A stretch of DNA of 64,000 nucleotides. Source: Mycobacterium sp. E787 (GTDB lineage: Bacteria > Actinomycetota > Actinomycetes > Mycobacteriales > Mycobacteriaceae). Positions 32,335 to 40,365 of the stretch are shown here, one piece after another (within the stretch, counting starts at the first letter, position 1; each line of letters starts with the position of its first letter). The stretch is from positions 186,001 to 250,000 of the forward strand of contig NZ_LZKL01000095.1 in the NCBI RefSeq assembly GCF_001668725.1, in the 5' to 3' direction. The position numbers were made by a program, and so were the translations under genes. Below the pieces are notes generated by a model. That model saw only the letters and a program-made list of their open reading frames with translations, made no database searches and was not told where the DNA came from.

Positions 32335-32350
32335 TGTGATTCGCATCACT
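32335..32350. promoter_or_regulatory. CRP-type cAMP-receptor site upstream of sucC
   Basis: TGTGATTCGCATCACT matches TGTGA-N6-TCACA except for the last base. It lies 169-184 bases before sucC and 77 bases before the M23 gene, so it could control either. The mycobacterial CRP (Rv3676) uses this consensus. The rest of the 32259-32518 gap holds no gene. Confidence 0.55.
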
Positions 32351-32518
32351 TCGGCGAAGTATCGATATGCCGTGAGCTGCGCCACAACGGCGGACGCGAC
32401 GCTAGCACGCGTTCGGCGGGTGGATACAGTGCCACCGTGCGAGTCGCCGATTCCGGCTGTCCCCGTTGAGGGACCCACGTACAGGCCTAGCAGCAAGTCG
32501 AGCGAAGACAGTGAGCCC

Positions 32519-33682
32519 ATGGACCTTTTCGAGTATCAAGCAAAAGAATTGTTCGCCAAGCACAACGTACCGAGCACGCCCGGGCGGGTGACCGACACCG
32601 CCGAGGGTGCTCGGGCCATCGCCGACGAGATCGGCCGCCCGGTGATGGTCAAAGCCCAGGTCAAGGTCGGGGGCCGGGGCAAGGCCGGCGGCGTCAAATT
32701 CGCCGCGACGCCCGAGGACGCCTACGAGCACGCCAAGAACATCCTCGGCCTGGACATCAAGGGCCACATCGTGAAGAAGCTGCTGGTCGCCGAGGCCAGC
32801 GACATCGCCGAGGAGTACTACATATCCTTCCTGCTCGACCGCGCCAACCGCACCTACCTGGCGATGTGCTCGGTCGAGGGCGGCATGGAGATCGAGGAGG
32901 TCGCCGCCACCAAGCCCGAGCGGCTCGCCAAGGTGCCGGTGAGCGCCGTCAAGGGGGTGGACGTCGCGACCGCCCGTTCCATCGCCGAGCAGGGCCACCT
33001 GCCGGCCGAGGTGCTCGACGCCGCCGCGGTCACCATCTCCAAGCTGTGGGAGCTGTTCGTCGCCGAGGACGCGACGCTGGTGGAGGTCAACCCACTGGTG
33101 CGCACCCCGGACGACCGGATCCTGGCACTGGACGGCAAGGTCACGCTCGACGCCAACGCCGACTTCCGCCACCCCGATCACACGGAGTTCGAGGACCGCG
33201 AGGCCACCGACCCGCTGGAGCTCAAGGCCAAGGAACACCACCTCAACTACGTCAAGCTGGACGGCCAGGTCGGCATCATCGGCAACGGCGCGGGCCTGGT
33301 GATGTCGACCCTCGACGTCGTCGCCTACGCCGGGGAGAAGCACGGGGGAGTCAAGCCGGCCAACTTCCTGGACATCGGCGGCGGCGCCTCGGCCGAGGTG
33401 ATGGCCGCCGGGCTGGACGTGGTCCTGGGCGACCAGCAGGTCAAGAGCGTCTTCGTCAACGTCTTCGGCGGCATCACCTCCTGCGACGCGGTGGCCACGG
33501 GCATCGTCAAGGCGCTGGAAATCCTTGGCGGCGAGGCGAATAAGCCGCTGGTGGTGCGCCTGGACGGCAACAACGTCGAGGAGGGCCGTCGCATCCTGAC
33601 CGAGGCCAACCATCCGCTGGTGACGCTGGTGCCCACGATGGACGAGGCCGCTGACAAGGCCGCCGAGTTGGCGAGCGCCTAG
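32519..33682 (+). CDS. sucC: Succinyl-CoA synthetase beta subunit
   Basis: 387-residue ATP-grasp subunit of the TCA enzyme that converts succinyl-CoA to succinate with NTP formation. It begins MDLFEYQAKELFAKHNVP, the exact family start. The ATP-grasp motifs VKAQVKVGGRGKAGGVK and EVNPLVRTPDD, and the C-terminal NVFGGITSCDAVATGIV, are present. Length equals the typical 387-390. The frame is open far upstream but only ATG 32519 fits the family. It is co-transcribed with sucD, 15 bases downstream. Confidence 0.97.
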   Translation: MDLFEYQAKELFAKHNVPSTPGRVTDTAEGARAIADEIGRPVMVKAQVKVGGRGKAGGVKFAATPEDAYEHAKNILGLDIKGHIVKKLLVAEASDIAEEYYISFLLDRANRTYLAMCSVEGGMEIEEVAATKPERLAKVPVSAVKGVDVATARSIAEQGHLPAEVLDAAAVTISKLWELFVAEDATLVEVNPLVRTPDDRILALDGKVTLDANADFRHPDHTEFEDREATDPLELKAKEHHLNYVKLDGQVGIIGNGAGLVMSTLDVVAYAGEKHGGVKPANFLDIGGGASAEVMAAGLDVVLGDQQVKSVFVNVFGGITSCDAVATGIVKALEILGGEANKPLVVRLDGNNVEEGRRILTEANHPLVTLVPTMDEAADKAAELASA

Positions 33683-33697
33683 AAAGGACTTGGAACC

Positions 33698-34600
33698 ATG
33701 TCGATCTTCCTGAACAAGGACAACAAGGTCATCGTCCAGGGCATCACCGGCAGCGAGGCCACCGTCCACACCGCGCGAATGCTCAAGGCGGGCACCCAGA
33801 TTGTCGGCGGCGTGAACGCGCGCAAGGCGGGCACCACCGTCACGCACGAGGACAAGGGCGGCCGGATCGTCAAGCTGCCGGTGTTCGGCGGTGTCGCCGA
33901 GGCGATGAAAGAGACCGGCGCCGACGTGTCGATCATCTTCGTGCCGCCGAAGTTCGCCAAGGACGCCATCATCGAGGCCGTCGACGCCGAGATCCCGCTG
34001 CTGGTGGTCATCACCGAGGGAATCCCGGTGCAGGACACCGCCTTTGCGTGGGCCTACAACCTGGAGAAGGGCGCCAAGACCCGCATCATCGGCCCGAACT
34101 GCCCCGGCATCATCACCCCGGGCGAGGCGCTGGTGGGCATCACCCCCGCCAACATCACCGGTTCGGGACCCGTCGGGCTGGTGTCCAAGTCGGGCACGCT
34201 GACCTACCAGATGATGTACGAGCTGCGTGATTTCGGGTTCTCGACGTCCATCGGCATCGGCGGCGACCCGGTGATCGGGACCACCCACATCGACGCCATC
34301 GAGGCCTTCGAGAAGGACCCCGACACCAAGGTCATCGTGATGATCGGCGAGATCGGCGGCGACGCCGAGGAGCGCGCCGCCGACTACATCAAGGCGCACG
34401 TCTCCAAGCCGGTCGTCGGCTACGTCGCGGGATTCACCGCGCCCGAGGGCAAGACGATGGGCCACGCGGGCGCGATCGTGTCCGGCTCGTCGGGCACCGC
34501 CGCCGCCAAGAAGGAGGCCCTGGAGGCGGCCGGCGTCAAGGTGGGCAAGACCCCGTCGGAGACGGCGGCGCTGGCGCGGGAGATTCTCAAGGCGCTGTAG
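33698..34600 (+). CDS. sucD: Succinyl-CoA synthetase alpha subunit
   Basis: 300-residue CoA-binding and phosphohistidine subunit. CoA-binding Rossmann motif VQGITGSEATVHTARM near the N-terminus; the active-site histidine is in GKTMGHAGAIVSG near residue 250. The sequence GPNCPGIITPGEALVGI is the usual signature. It follows sucC after AAAGGACTTGGA, a good ribosome site, and pairs with it as an alpha-beta enzyme. Confidence 0.97.
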   Translation: MSIFLNKDNKVIVQGITGSEATVHTARMLKAGTQIVGGVNARKAGTTVTHEDKGGRIVKLPVFGGVAEAMKETGADVSIIFVPPKFAKDAIIEAVDAEIPLLVVITEGIPVQDTAFAWAYNLEKGAKTRIIGPNCPGIITPGEALVGITPANITGSGPVGLVSKSGTLTYQMMYELRDFGFSTSIGIGGDPVIGTTHIDAIEAFEKDPDTKVIVMIGEIGGDAEERAADYIKAHVSKPVVGYVAGFTAPEGKTMGHAGAIVSGSSGTAAAKKEALEAAGVKVGKTPSETAALAREILKAL

Positions 34601-34667
34601 CGGCCGCCGGCCTTCGACCGGGACCCGGTGGCGGGGCCGCAGTTCCGCTGCGGTAGATAGTTGAGCT

Positions 34668-36194
34668 ATGAATCTTGATCCGCGCACGCCCGTCGTCGTC
34701 GGCGTCGGGCAGGCCGCCGAGCGCATCGACGACCCCGGTTACCGGGCGATGTCGCCCGTGGAGTTGGCCGCCGCCGCCGCATCGGCGGCCCTGGCCGACT
34801 GCGGAGCCGACGCCGGGTCGGTGGCCGCGGCTGTCGACACCGTGGCCGGCGTGAGGCAGTTCGAGATCTCCGGGCCGGTCGCTTCAGCCGTGCTCGGGCG
34901 GTCGAACAACTATCCGCGCTCGGTGGCCAAGCGGGTCGGGGCCGAGCCGGCGCGCGCGATCCTCGAGATCGTGGGCGGCCAGGGGCCGCAGCATCTGATC
35001 AGCGAGCTGGCAGCGGAGATCGCCGCCGGCGGGTCGCGGGTGGCCCTGATCTTCGGGTCGGACGCGACCTCGACGCTCCGGCGCTTCGCGAAGGCGGACG
35101 ACAAGCCGGACTTCACCGAGACCGTCGACGGTGACCTGGAGGACCGCGGCACCGGCATCGAGAAACTCATCTCGCGCTACACCGTCATCCACGGCCTGAC
35201 CAGCGCGCCGATCCAATACGGGCTGCTGGAGAACGCCCGGCGGGCCGGCACCGGGCTGGGGCCCGCCGAGTATCGACGCCGGATGGGCGAGCTGTTCGCG
35301 CCCTTCACCAAGATCGCCGCCAGCAACCCGTTCGCCGCCGCGCCGGTCGAGCGCACCGTCGAGGAACTGATCACCGTGACCGAGGCCAACCGGATGATCG
35401 CGGAGCCCTACCCGCGGCTGATGGTCGCGCGCGACCAGGTCAACCAGGGCGCGGCCGCGCTACTGATGTCGGTCGAGGCCGCGCGGCGCCTCGGGGTGCC
35501 CGAAGAGAACTGGGTGTACCTGCACGGGCACGCCGACCTCGAAGAGCAGCCGCTGCTTGAGCGCCCGGATCTCGGGCACGCGCCGTCGGCCGTCATGGCG
35601 GTGCGCGAGGCGCTGGGCATGGCCGGCATCGGCGTCGACGACGTCGCCACCTTCGACCTCTACAGCTGCTTTCCCGTCCCCGTGTTCAACATCTGCGACG
35701 GCATGGGGATCGCGCCCGACGACCCGCGCGGGCTCACGCTGACCGGGGGGCTACCGTTCTTCGGCGGCGCCGGCAACAACTACTCCATGCACGCGGTCGC
35801 CGAGACGATCGTTCAAATGCGAAGCATGCCAGGTCAATTCGGGCTTGTGGGCGCCAACGGCGGCATCCTGAGCAAGTACTCCGTCGGGGTGTACTCCACG
35901 ACCCCGGTGGAATGGACGCCGGATCGCAACGCGCGGCTGCAGTCGCAGGTCGCGGGCCTGCCCACCCAGGCGGTGGTCGAAGCCGCCGACGGGTGCGGCA
36001 GCGTCGAGACCTATACGGTGCGGCGCGACGACGGTCGCCCGACCGGCATCGTCATCGGCCGGCTCGACGACGGCAGTCGGTTCCTGTCGACCACCGAAGA
36101 CGACGAACTGATCGCGCTGCTGATCGAGGGCGATCCCCTCGGGCACGCGGTCCGGGTGCGCTCCTTCGACTACGGCAATCGCTGCTCTCTCTAG
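34668..36194 (+). CDS. Thiolase-like acetyl-CoA acetyltransferase family protein
   Basis: 508-residue thiolase-superfamily protein with a C-terminal extra domain (about residues 410-508, OB-like). Family segments include the start RTPVVVGVGQ, FDLYSCFPVP, and GGLPFFGGAGNNYSMHA. The position where thiolases carry the nucleophilic cysteine reads EIVGGQGPQHLI, without Cys, so it is unlikely to be a normal degradative thiolase. SCP-x-like or non-catalytic roles are possible. A hairpin follows and the next gene converges. I do not recall a counterpart at this position in H37Rv. Confidence 0.78.
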   Translation: MNLDPRTPVVVGVGQAAERIDDPGYRAMSPVELAAAAASAALADCGADAGSVAAAVDTVAGVRQFEISGPVASAVLGRSNNYPRSVAKRVGAEPARAILEIVGGQGPQHLISELAAEIAAGGSRVALIFGSDATSTLRRFAKADDKPDFTETVDGDLEDRGTGIEKLISRYTVIHGLTSAPIQYGLLENARRAGTGLGPAEYRRRMGELFAPFTKIAASNPFAAAPVERTVEELITVTEANRMIAEPYPRLMVARDQVNQGAAALLMSVEAARRLGVPEENWVYLHGHADLEEQPLLERPDLGHAPSAVMAVREALGMAGIGVDDVATFDLYSCFPVPVFNICDGMGIAPDDPRGLTLTGGLPFFGGAGNNYSMHAVAETIVQMRSMPGQFGLVGANGGILSKYSVGVYSTTPVEWTPDRNARLQSQVAGLPTQAVVEAADGCGSVETYTVRRDDGRPTGIVIGRLDDGSRFLSTTEDDELIALLIEGDPLGHAVRVRSFDYGNRCSL

Positions 36195-36197
36195 GCC

Positions 36198-36256
36198 GAA
36201 CAGACGCAAAAGCTCCCGCCGCAGGGCGTGTCGAGGGGCGTTTGTGTCTGCTCGCG
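36198..36256. terminator. Imperfect copy of the GAGCAGACGCAAAA hairpin
   Basis: GAACAGACGCAAAAGCTCCC at 36198-36217 faces GGCGTTTGTGTCTGCTCGC ending at 36256. It is a degenerate relative of the 2887-2946 hairpin, here between convergent stops (36194 and 36258). A transcription stop for both genes is likely. Confidence 0.55.
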
Positions 36257-36257
36257 C

Positions 36258-37106
36258 TCAGACGGCGGCGGCCAGCTTGCCGGCCAGCCGCTCAACGTAG
36301 GCGGCGACCTCGTCGTCGGGGCGGTCGGGCAGGCCGAACAGCACTTCTGTCACGCCGAGTTCGGCCCAGCGCGCCAGCTTCTCGGGGATCGGCTTGAAGT
36401 CCAGCGCGACGATCTGCGGGGCCCCGTCGCGGCCGGCGGCCGCCCAGGTGTCCTGCAGCAACTTGACCGGCTCGTCGATGTCGAAGTCGCGCGGGGTGGT
36501 GATCCAGCCGTCGGCGCTGCGGGCGATCCACTTGAAGTTCTTCTCGTTGCCGGCGGCGCCGACCAGCACCGGGATGTGTGACTGCACCGGCTTCGGCCAG
36601 GCCCAGCTGGGCCCGAACTTGACGAACTCGCCGTCGTAGGCGGCTTCCTCTTCGGTCCACAGCGCGCGCATCGCCTCGATGTACTCGCGCAACATTGTGC
36701 GTCGCCGCCCCGCCGGCACCCCGTGGTCGGCGAGCTCGTCGGTGTTCCATCCGAAGCCGACGCCCAGGCTCACCCGGCCCCCGGACAGGTGGTCAAGCGT
36801 GGCAATGCTTTTCGCCAACGTGATCGGGTCGTGCTCGACGGGCAGCGCCACCGCGGTCGAGAGGCGCACCCGCGAGGTGACCGCGCATGCGGCGCCCAGG
36901 CTCACCCACGGGTCCAGCGTGCGCATGTAGCGGTCGTCCGGCAACGACGCGTCGCCGGTGGTGGGGTGGGCCGCCTCGCGCTTGACCGGGATGTGGGTGT
37001 GCTCTGGCACGTAGAACGTCTGGAAGCCGTGGTCGTCGGCGAGCTTCGCCGCCGCCGCCGGGGTGATGCCGCGATCGCTGGTGAAAAGCACAAGGCCGTA
37101 ATCCAT
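36258..37106 (-). CDS. LLM-class F420-dependent oxidoreductase (Rv0953c-like)
   Basis: 282-residue luciferase-like oxidoreductase beginning MDYGLVLFTSDRGITP. Typical segments are HGFQTFYVPEHTHIP, LDHLSGGRVSLGVGFGWNTDEL and PKPVQSHIPVLVGAAGNEKNFKW. The last suggests a TIGR03619-type F420 enzyme (family inference). ATG 37106 gives the same length as I remember for Rv0953c. A perfect KstR palindrome lies 10-23 bases upstream, overlapping the expected promoter or ribosome-site region. Together with the gene at 16717 it forms a pair of sterol-regulated LLM oxidoreductases. Confidence 0.9.
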   Translation of the reverse strand: MDYGLVLFTSDRGITPAAAAKLADDHGFQTFYVPEHTHIPVKREAAHPTTGDASLPDDRYMRTLDPWVSLGAACAVTSRVRLSTAVALPVEHDPITLAKSIATLDHLSGGRVSLGVGFGWNTDELADHGVPAGRRRTMLREYIEAMRALWTEEEAAYDGEFVKFGPSWAWPKPVQSHIPVLVGAAGNEKNFKWIARSADGWITTPRDFDIDEPVKLLQDTWAAAGRDGAPQIVALDFKPIPEKLARWAELGVTEVLFGLPDRPDDEVAAYVERLAGKLAAAV

Positions 37107-37115
37107 GCACAGAAT

Positions 37116-37129
37116 TAGAACGTGTTCTA
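37116..37129. promoter_or_regulatory. Perfect KstR-type operator before the second LLM gene
   Basis: TAGAACGTGTTCTA, identical to the site at 17620-17633, only ten bases before the start codon. A repressor bound here would block transcription directly. Confidence 0.8.
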
Positions 37130-37319
37130 CCTGCGCTCGGCAAGCGGCGCCGCTGGGCCGACCGGCCGGTGGCTCCGGCACGGCGACCCGAAGGTGCGCT
37201 AGCGTGGTTGATCGATCGCGCCGCAACGCAACATGGGGAAGGTGTTCGTCGAAGTGGTGCGCCTGGAAGCACAGCGTCGCACTGCAATGTGGCGCCGCCC
37301 ACGAGCCACAGGAGGAGTC

Positions 37320-38270
37320 ATGACCTACTCGCCCGGTAGCCCCGGATATCAACCCGCGCAACCCGGCGGCTCCTACGCAGGCGCCACACCGTCGTTCGCC
37401 AAGACCGACGACGGCGAGAGCAAGCTTCCGCTGGCCTTGAACGTCGCCGTGGTGATCCTCGGCCTCGCGGTCTATCTGCTGAATTTCGGGCCGACGTTCG
37501 TCATCAGCGCCGACCTCGGTCCCGGCGGTGGACGCGCCGGTGACGCCGGCACCGCGGTCATCGTCGCGCTGCTGGCCGCCCTGCTGGCCGCGGTCAGCCT
37601 GCTGCCCAAGGCCAAAAGCTATGTGGCAATCGTCGCCGTGGTCGCGGTGCTGGGCGCGCTGCTGGCCATCACCGAAACCGTCAACACACCCGCCGGATTC
37701 GGCATCGGCTGGGCGATGTGGCCGTTGGTGGGCTGCAGCATTTTCCAGGCCCTCGCCGCCATCGGCGCGTTGCTGCTCGACTCGGGCGTGATCACCGCCC
37801 CCACCCCGCGGCCCAAGTACGACCCGTACGCGCAGTACGGCCAGTATGGGCAATACGGCCAGTACGGGCAGTACGGGCAGCAGCCCTCGTACTACGGTCA
37901 GCCGAGTGCCCAGCCGCACGCGGGACATCAGTCCCACAACCCGCAGGAGACGCCGCAGCCGTCGTCGTACGGCTCTCAGTACGGCGGTTACCCGTCCAGC
38001 CAGAGCCAGGCTCCGACGCAGGCCGCGATCCCGACGTCCACCGGTGGATTCGGCGCTCAGCCGCAGCCGGGCGCACACCAGAACGGGCCGTCGACGCCGC
38101 CCACCGGCTTTCCCAGTTTCAGCCCGCCGCCCTCCTCGGCCGCCAGTGGCGCGGAGTCGCAGGCCGGTTCGGGTTCGGCCGACCAGTCCGTCAACACCGG
38201 GGGCCAGTCGTCCCACGGCCAGGAGCAGCAGCAGTCGCCGTCGTCACCGTCTGGGCCGGCGCCCGCCTAA
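37320..38270 (+). CDS. DUF5336 membrane protein, 34 kDa-antigen type (Rv0954-like)
   Basis: 316-residue protein. AGGAGGAG immediately precedes ATG 37320. A short Pro/Gly-rich N-terminus is followed by four hydrophobic helices (about residues 37-60, 73-92, 98-118 and 125-150), then a long low-complexity Gln/Ser/Pro/Tyr tail of about 150 residues. The layout matches Rv0954 and the 34 kDa antigenic protein of M. avium subsp. paratuberculosis. Function unknown. The tail includes five QYG repeats encoded by 9-base units. It is upstream of perM, which has a role in division under stress. Confidence 0.85.
   Translation: MTYSPGSPGYQPAQPGGSYAGATPSFAKTDDGESKLPLALNVAVVILGLAVYLLNFGPTFVISADLGPGGGRAGDAGTAVIVALLAALLAAVSLLPKAKSYVAIVAVVAVLGALLAITETVNTPAGFGIGWAMWPLVGCSIFQALAAIGALLLDSGVITAPTPRPKYDPYAQYGQYGQYGQYGQYGQQPSYYGQPSAQPHAGHQSHNPQETPQPSSYGSQYGGYPSSQSQAPTQAAIPTSTGGFGAQPQPGAHQNGPSTPPTGFPSFSPPPSSAASGAESQAGSGSADQSVNTGGQSSHGQEQQQSPSSPSGPAPA
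37833..37877 (+). repeat. In-frame 9-bp microsatellite (QYG)5
   Basis: Five copies of CAG/CAA-TAC/TAT-GGN encode QYGQYGQYGQYGQYG in the tail of the DUF5336 protein. Unit length a multiple of three means copy changes would keep the frame. Confidence 0.9.
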
Positions 38271-38309
38271 CCGTGCGCTCTCGCGCGTAGTCGGGCACGT
38301 GCGCCAAGA

Positions 38310-39653
38310 GTGAACAGGGTGTCAGAACGCGAGGACAGCGCTGGCGCTCGCCAGGCGCGCGACCTCGTCCGGGTGGCATTCGGCCCGTCCGTGGTGGCAT
38401 TGGGCGTCATCGCCGCGGTCACCTTGCTGCAGTTGCTGATCGCCAACAGCGACATGACCGGCGCGTTGGGGGCCATCGCCAGCATGTGGCTGGCGGTGCA
38501 CCAGGTGCCCATCTCGATCGGTGGCCGCGAACTGGGCGTGCTGCCGCTGCTGCCGGTCCTGTTGATGGTCTGGGGCACCGCGCGTAGCAGCGCGCGGGCC
38601 ACCTCGCCGCGGTCGTCGTGGCTGGTGGTCCGCTGGGTGGTCGCATCGGCGCTGGGCGGCCCCCTGCTGATGGCGGCGATCGCGCTGGCGGTCATCCACG
38701 ACGCGTCGTCGGTGATCACCGAGCTGCAGACGCCCAGCGCGCTGCGCGCGTTCGCGAGCGTCCTGGTGGTGCACGCCCTCGGCGCCGGGATCGGTGTGTG
38801 GTCGCGGGTGGGCAGGCGGGCGCTGGCGGCGTCGGCGCTGCCCGATTGGCTCGGTGATTCGCTGCGCGCCGCGGTGGCCGGTGTGCTGGCGCTGGTCGGG
38901 CTCTCCGGGCTGGTGACCGCGGGGTCTCTTGTCGTGCACTGGGCGACGATGCAGGAGCTCTACGGCATCACCGATTCGATCTTCGGCCAGTTCAGCCTCA
39001 CCGTGCTGTCCGTGTTGTACGCGCCCAACGTCATCGTCGGCACGTCGGCGGTGGCCGTCGGATCCAGCGCCCACCTCGGGTTCGCGACGTTCAGTCCGTT
39101 CACCGTTTTCGGCGGCGACATCCCCGCACTGCCGATCCTGGCCGCGCTGCCCACGCCGCCGCTGGGACCGGTGTGGGTCGCGCTGCTCATCGTCGGCGCC
39201 TCGTCTGGTGTCGCGGTGGGGCAGCAATGCGCCCGGCGCGCGCTGCCGCTGCTGCCGGCGACGGCCAAACTGCTGGTCGCCGCCGCGGTCGGCGCGCTGG
39301 CGATGTCGCTGCTCGCCTACGGCGGGAGCGGCCGGCTCGGCAACTTCGGTGACGTCGGCGTCGACCAGGGGACCTTGCTGGGCGGTGTGTTCTTCTGGTT
39401 CGCGGTCGTCGGCGGGATCACGGTCGTGATGGCCGGCGGGATTCGCCCGGTGCGACTCCGAAGACCCAGGCGGCCCAAGGCCGAGGCCGACGAACCGGCG
39501 GACTTCGCGGGGCTTTTCGAAGAGCCGGCCGAAGAATCCGCCGACGAGGCCGCCGCGGGCGACGAAGAGGCCGCCGCGGGCGACGAAGAGGCCGGCGCCG
39601 GGGAAGCGGGCGACGAGGACACCCCGCCGCCCGAGTCGCCGAGCCTGCGCTGA
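38310..39653 (+). CDS. perM: PerM, integral membrane protein (Rv0955-like)
   Basis: 447-residue multi-pass protein with about eight or nine hydrophobic helices (first at roughly residues 28-46), belonging to the PerM/DUF6350 family. In M. tuberculosis PerM is needed for persistence and stabilises the divisome protein FtsB (known from that organism). The C-terminal 70 residues are highly acidic and carry a 21-base tandem repeat. GTG 38310 is used. No catalytic motif is visible. The gene is co-directional with the DUF5336 gene 39 bases upstream. Confidence 0.9.
   Translation: MNRVSEREDSAGARQARDLVRVAFGPSVVALGVIAAVTLLQLLIANSDMTGALGAIASMWLAVHQVPISIGGRELGVLPLLPVLLMVWGTARSSARATSPRSSWLVVRWVVASALGGPLLMAAIALAVIHDASSVITELQTPSALRAFASVLVVHALGAGIGVWSRVGRRALAASALPDWLGDSLRAAVAGVLALVGLSGLVTAGSLVVHWATMQELYGITDSIFGQFSLTVLSVLYAPNVIVGTSAVAVGSSAHLGFATFSPFTVFGGDIPALPILAALPTPPLGPVWVALLIVGASSGVAVGQQCARRALPLLPATAKLLVAAAVGALAMSLLAYGGSGRLGNFGDVGVDQGTLLGGVFFWFAVVGGITVVMAGGIRPVRLRRPRRPKAEADEPADFAGLFEEPAEESADEAAAGDEEAAAGDEEAGAGEAGDEDTPPPESPSLR
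39543..39594 (+). repeat. 21-bp tandem repeat in the perM acidic tail
   Basis: Unit GACGAAGAGGCCGCCGCGGG plus C, with about 2.5 copies (the first lacks GAA). Encodes DEEAAAG repeats. Copy-number change would keep the frame. Confidence 0.8.
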
Positions 39654-39728
39654 GCGCGCCGACACGCCGGACGGTAACGCGCTGGCCGCAGTCTCGGCGC
39701 GCATCGTCGCCAGACTAGGCTCGCCGTT

Positions 39729-40358
39729 GTGCAGCCACCGCTTCACGTGCCCCCCAGTGCGCCGGCGCGGGTGGTGGTGCTGGCATCGGGCACCGGCTCG
39801 CTGCTGGCCGCACTGATCCAGGCCGCCGCCGGTGATTACCCGGCCCGCGTGGTCGCCCTCGGCACCGATCGCGACTGCCCCGCCATCGAGATCGCCGCGG
39901 CGGCGTCGGTGCCCACCTTCACCGTCCGGCTGGCCGATCACCCCGACCGCCACGCCTGGGACGCCGCCATCACCGAGGCCGCCGCCGCCCATCAGCCCGA
40001 CCTGGTGGTGTCGGCGGGGTTCATGAAAATACTTGGGCCGCAATTCCTCTCACGCTTCGACGGGCGCATCGTCAACACTCATCCGGCGCTGCTGCCCGCG
40101 TTCCCCGGCGCGCACGGGGTGGCCGACGCGTTGGCCTACGGCGTCAAGGTCACGGGCTGTACGGTGCACCTGGTAGATGCCGGTACGGACACCGGGCCGA
40201 TCCTGGCGCAGCAATCCGTTCCGGTGCTCGACGGCGACGACGAAGAGACCCTGCATGAGCGCATCAAAGTCACCGAACGGCAGCTGTTGGTGGACGTGGT
40301 GGCCGCGATCGCGACCCGCGGCATGACCCTGGTAGGACGAAAGGCGACCCTGGGATGA
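39729..40358 (+). CDS. purN: Phosphoribosylglycinamide formyltransferase
   Basis: 209-residue GART enzyme of purine synthesis using 10-formyl-THF. The N-terminal ASGTGSLLAAL phosphate loop and the catalytic segment GRIVNTHPALLPAFPG (Asn, His) are seen, as is Asp in VDAGTDTGPILAQ. GTG 39729 is used. It is seven bases upstream of purH and clearly co-transcribed. Length is normal. The first 15 residues are a poorly conserved extension. Confidence 0.97.
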   Translation: MQPPLHVPPSAPARVVVLASGTGSLLAALIQAAAGDYPARVVALGTDRDCPAIEIAAAASVPTFTVRLADHPDRHAWDAAITEAAAAHQPDLVVSAGFMKILGPQFLSRFDGRIVNTHPALLPAFPGAHGVADALAYGVKVTGCTVHLVDAGTDTGPILAQQSVPVLDGDDEETLHERIKVTERQLLVDVVAAIATRGMTLVGRKATLG

Positions 40359-40365
40359 GCACAGC

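Noticed and set aside
34602..34632. GC-rich inverted repeats after sucD
   Set aside because: ACCGGG/CCCGGT-type pairings are short and without a U-tract, expected by chance at this GC content.
36258..38216. 652-codon frame ending in the LLM oxidoreductase
   Set aside because: Only the last 282 codons match the family. The upstream part is antisense to the DUF5336 gene.
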